This document shows positions 6,599 through 8,238 of a stretch of DNA of 8,238 nucleotides, in pieces. Numbering within the stretch: the stretch's first letter is position 1; each line of letters begins with the position of its first letter. A model generated the notes under the pieces. It made no database searches. It worked only from the letters and a program-made list of their open reading frames with translations, and was not told the origin of the DNA. A program made the position numbers and the translations under genes. The stretch lies in NCBI GenBank assembly GCA_947630465.1, contig CANRHT010000086.1:1-8238 (forward strand), given 5' to 3'. This DNA comes from an uncultured Pseudomonadaceae bacterium. Lineage in GTDB: Bacteria; Pseudomonadota; Gammaproteobacteria; Pseudomonadales; Pseudomonadaceae.

Positions 6599-8135
6599 CA
6601 GTTGGCGTACAGCCTTACAAACCTATTCAAATCCTGCAGTTTTAGCGCTATTGCTGCTCGGCTTTGCTGCAGGTTTGCCTTATATGTTGGTTTTTTCCAC
6701 CTTGTCGGTCTGGCTGCGCGAAGCAGGAGTGGCACGTGAAACCATTGGTTATGCCAGCTTAATTGGTTTGGCGTACGCGTTTAAATGGGTGTGGTCGCCG
6801 TTGTTGGATCAGTGGCGCTTACCCGTTTTAGGGCGTTTAGGTCGCCGTCGCTCTTGGTTGGTGTTCTCGCAAGTCTTGGTGGCGATCGGGTTAGCAGGGA
6901 TGGCGCTGAGTAACCCGCAAAGTCATCTGGCGGTACTGATTGCCTTAGCTGTGTTGGTGGCTTTTGCTTCGGCTACCCAAGATATCGCGGTGGATGCGTA
7001 TCGCTTAGAGATTTTGGATAATAGCCGTCAAGCGGCTTTGGCCGCCAGTTATATGGCCGGTTATCGGGTAGCGGCACTTTTAGCCACGGCGGGGGCATTA
7101 TATTTTGCTGAATGGTTTGGCTCAACTGGGATTGAATATCGACATGCAGCCTGGGCCAGTACCTATTTATTATTTGCCTTATTAATGTTGCCTGGGCTGC
7201 TCACTACCTTATGGATGAAAGAGCCGCAGTTGGTGGCGCAAGCCGCTGATGCAGTGCTGCGTTACAAGTTGAGCCATCAATTGATTTCTGTGGTGGTGCT
7301 GATGGTGCTGCTGATTTCAGTGCCGGCAATGCTGACGCAGTTTTATCAAACAGACTTTCACTCGTTAATGTCGGGGCGCTCAGGGCTGGATGATTTGTTT
7401 TACAGCGATCGCGCTTTTTTACGCGCCTTGTTGTATACCATTTTGACCCTGTTTTGCCTGTCAGCGATGGGGCGCAAAAGCCTTGCGCCAGTGCTAACAC
7501 CGGTCAGCGATTTTGTTGTGCGCTACCGCTGGCAAGCCCTGCTGTTGCTGGGTTTAGTTGCAACCTATCGCATGTCGGATACGGTGATGGGGGTGATGGC
7601 CAATGTGTTTTATATTGACCAGGGTTTCAGTAAAGATCAGATTGCCGGCGTCAGTAAAGTTTTTGGCTTGATTATGACCTTGCTGGGTGCGGGTATTGGC
7701 GGTTTGCTGATTGTGCGCTTTGGCATTATGCCCATTCTATTGATTGGTGGTATCGCTTCGGCCGCCACGAATTTAATGTTTGTGATGCTGGCCAGCATGG
7801 GTGCTGATCTGCAGATGTTAATTGTGACGATTTCCTGTGATAACTTCAGTGCGGGGCTTGCTACCGCTGCTTTTGTGGCCTATTTATCGAGCCTGACCAA
7901 CTTGCAGTTTTCTGCGACGCAATATGCGCTGCTCAGTTCGATCATGCTGTTATTGCCGCGTCTCATTGGTGGCTACTCAGGTGTAATGGTCGACAAGTAT
8001 GGCTATGAACAGTTTTTCTTAATCAGTGCTGCACTGGGTATCCCGACGGTTATTTTGATTATTTGGCAGTGGCGCAACGATAGACGCAAAGCACTCAGCG
8101 CGCCTGAAAGCTGCACAGTGACAGAGCAGTTGTGA
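6588..8135 (+). CDS. ampG: AmpG muropeptide permease
   Basis: Inner-membrane major-facilitator transporter that imports GlcNAc-anhydroMurNAc peptides for peptidoglycan recycling; in bacteria with inducible AmpC it supplies the inducing signal. The 515 residues are strongly hydrophobic with about 12-14 membrane segments, e.g. near 17-40, 52-70, 89-107, 113-130, 155-173 and 188-210. Family motifs include GFAAGLPYMLVFSTLSVWLR, the charged loop GRLGRRRSW, ATQDIAVDAYR at 129-139, SDTVMGVMANVFY, and CDNFSAGLATAAFVAYLS. Gly29, Ala129, Gln131 and Ala197 fall at positions I recall as functionally important in P. aeruginosa AmpG. The protein is shorter than that homologue (about 594 residues, from memory) and close to E. 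coli AmpG. The ATG overlaps the end of atl by 11 bp and has no recognisable Shine-Dalgarno sequence, which points to translational coupling. No ampC or ampR is in the window. Confidence 0.95.
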   Translation: MANNSWRTALQTYSNPAVLALLLLGFAAGLPYMLVFSTLSVWLREAGVARETIGYASLIGLAYAFKWVWSPLLDQWRLPVLGRLGRRRSWLVFSQVLVAIGLAGMALSNPQSHLAVLIALAVLVAFASATQDIAVDAYRLEILDNSRQAALAASYMAGYRVAALLATAGALYFAEWFGSTGIEYRHAAWASTYLLFALLMLPGLLTTLWMKEPQLVAQAADAVLRYKLSHQLISVVVLMVLLISVPAMLTQFYQTDFHSLMSGRSGLDDLFYSDRAFLRALLYTILTLFCLSAMGRKSLAPVLTPVSDFVVRYRWQALLLLGLVATYRMSDTVMGVMANVFYIDQGFSKDQIAGVSKVFGLIMTLLGAGIGGLLIVRFGIMPILLIGGIASAATNLMFVMLASMGADLQMLIVTISCDNFSAGLATAAFVAYLSSLTNLQFSATQYALLSSIMLLLPRLIGGYSGVMVDKYGYEQFFLISAALGIPTVILIIWQWRNDRRKALSAPESCTVTEQL

Positions 8136-8168
8136 TGTATTTTGTTACATGATGGCTGCGATGCACCC

Positions 8169-8199
8169 TTGAGATTGTTTCTGTTAGGCTGCATTTAAT
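8169..8199 (+). promoter_or_regulatory. Possible sigma70-type promoter for the gene at the right edge
   Basis: TTGAGA at 8169-8174 and TTTAAT at 8194-8199 resemble -35 and -10 boxes, but the 19-base spacing is long. An alternative is TTGTTT at 8175-8180 with TACATA at 8199-8204. The stretch from 8136 is AT-rich and non-coding. No terminator with a T-tract was found after ampG, so read-through from ampG is also possible. Confidence 0.3.
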
Positions 8200-8214
8200 A
8201 CATATATTTATCAG

Positions 8215-8220
8215 TAAGGT
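8215..8220 (+). promoter_or_regulatory. Ribosome binding site of the edge gene
   Basis: TAAGGT lies 7 bases before the ATG at 8228, a good Shine-Dalgarno match and the main reason to call a gene start here. Confidence 0.6.
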
Positions 8221-8227
8221 GTGTTGC

Positions 8228-8238
8228 ATGCGTGGATT
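8228..8238 (+). CDS. Start of an unidentified downstream gene, truncated by window edge
   Basis: ATG CGT GGA TT (Met-Arg-Gly-Phe or Leu) follows a well-spaced TAAGGT. Only three complete codons are present, so no family can be assigned. It lies 92 bp after ampG on the same strand and may have its own promoter. Confidence 0.5.

Noticed and set aside
7204..7500. Minus-strand ORF of 98 codons inside ampG
   Set aside because: It is antisense to conserved AmpG membrane segments and has a low-complexity composition typical of shadow frames.
8131..8152. ATGTA...TACAT repeat just after ampG as a terminator
   Set aside because: The stem is only 5 bp of A/T-rich sequence with no following T-tract.

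Overview
The window reads as an ordinary chromosomal stretch from a gammaproteobacterium, most likely in or near the Pseudomonadaceae. The proteins closely resemble Pseudomonas orthologues from memory (ProB is near-colinear with the P. aeruginosa protein at 372 residues), but base composition is more balanced than in classical high-GC Pseudomonas, which suggests a lower-GC relative. The affiliation is inference. No mobile element, CRISPR array, tRNA or rRNA was seen, and codon use looks uniform throughout.

Layout. Bases 1-2276 carry a plus-strand pair: the 3' nine-tenths of obg (ribosome-associated GTPase, cut by the window edge) and proB (glutamate 5-kinase), closed by a clear intrinsic terminator at 2301-2339. 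Convergent to it, on the minus strand, is a two-domain NAD synthetase gene (2348-3991). A 211-bp divergent spacer separates this from a plus-strand FabG-like short-chain dehydrogenase (4203-4961). After a 145-bp convergent spacer holding a composite inverted repeat comes a minus-strand DUF481 outer-membrane protein (5107-6114). Divergent from that, an alkyltransferase-like (ATL) DNA-damage protein (6218-6598) overlaps ampG, the muropeptide permease gene (6588-8135), by 11 bp. The first codons of another plus-strand gene appear at the right edge.

How the genes work together. Most are independent housekeeping functions: ribosome assembly, proline synthesis, the last step of NAD synthesis, an NAD(P)-dependent reductase, an outer-membrane protein, alkylation-damage recognition and cell-wall recycling. 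Only obg-proB and atl-ampG look like transcriptional pairs.

The observation most worth checking is in NadE. The ORF is intact and the synthetase domain has normal motifs, but the N-terminal nitrilase-type glutaminase domain has Gly where the catalytic Cys should be, and other conserved active-site positions are also changed. The protein looks like an NAD synthetase with a dead glutaminase domain, probably dependent on free ammonia or another nitrogen donor. I saw no evidence of an undescribed multi-gene system.
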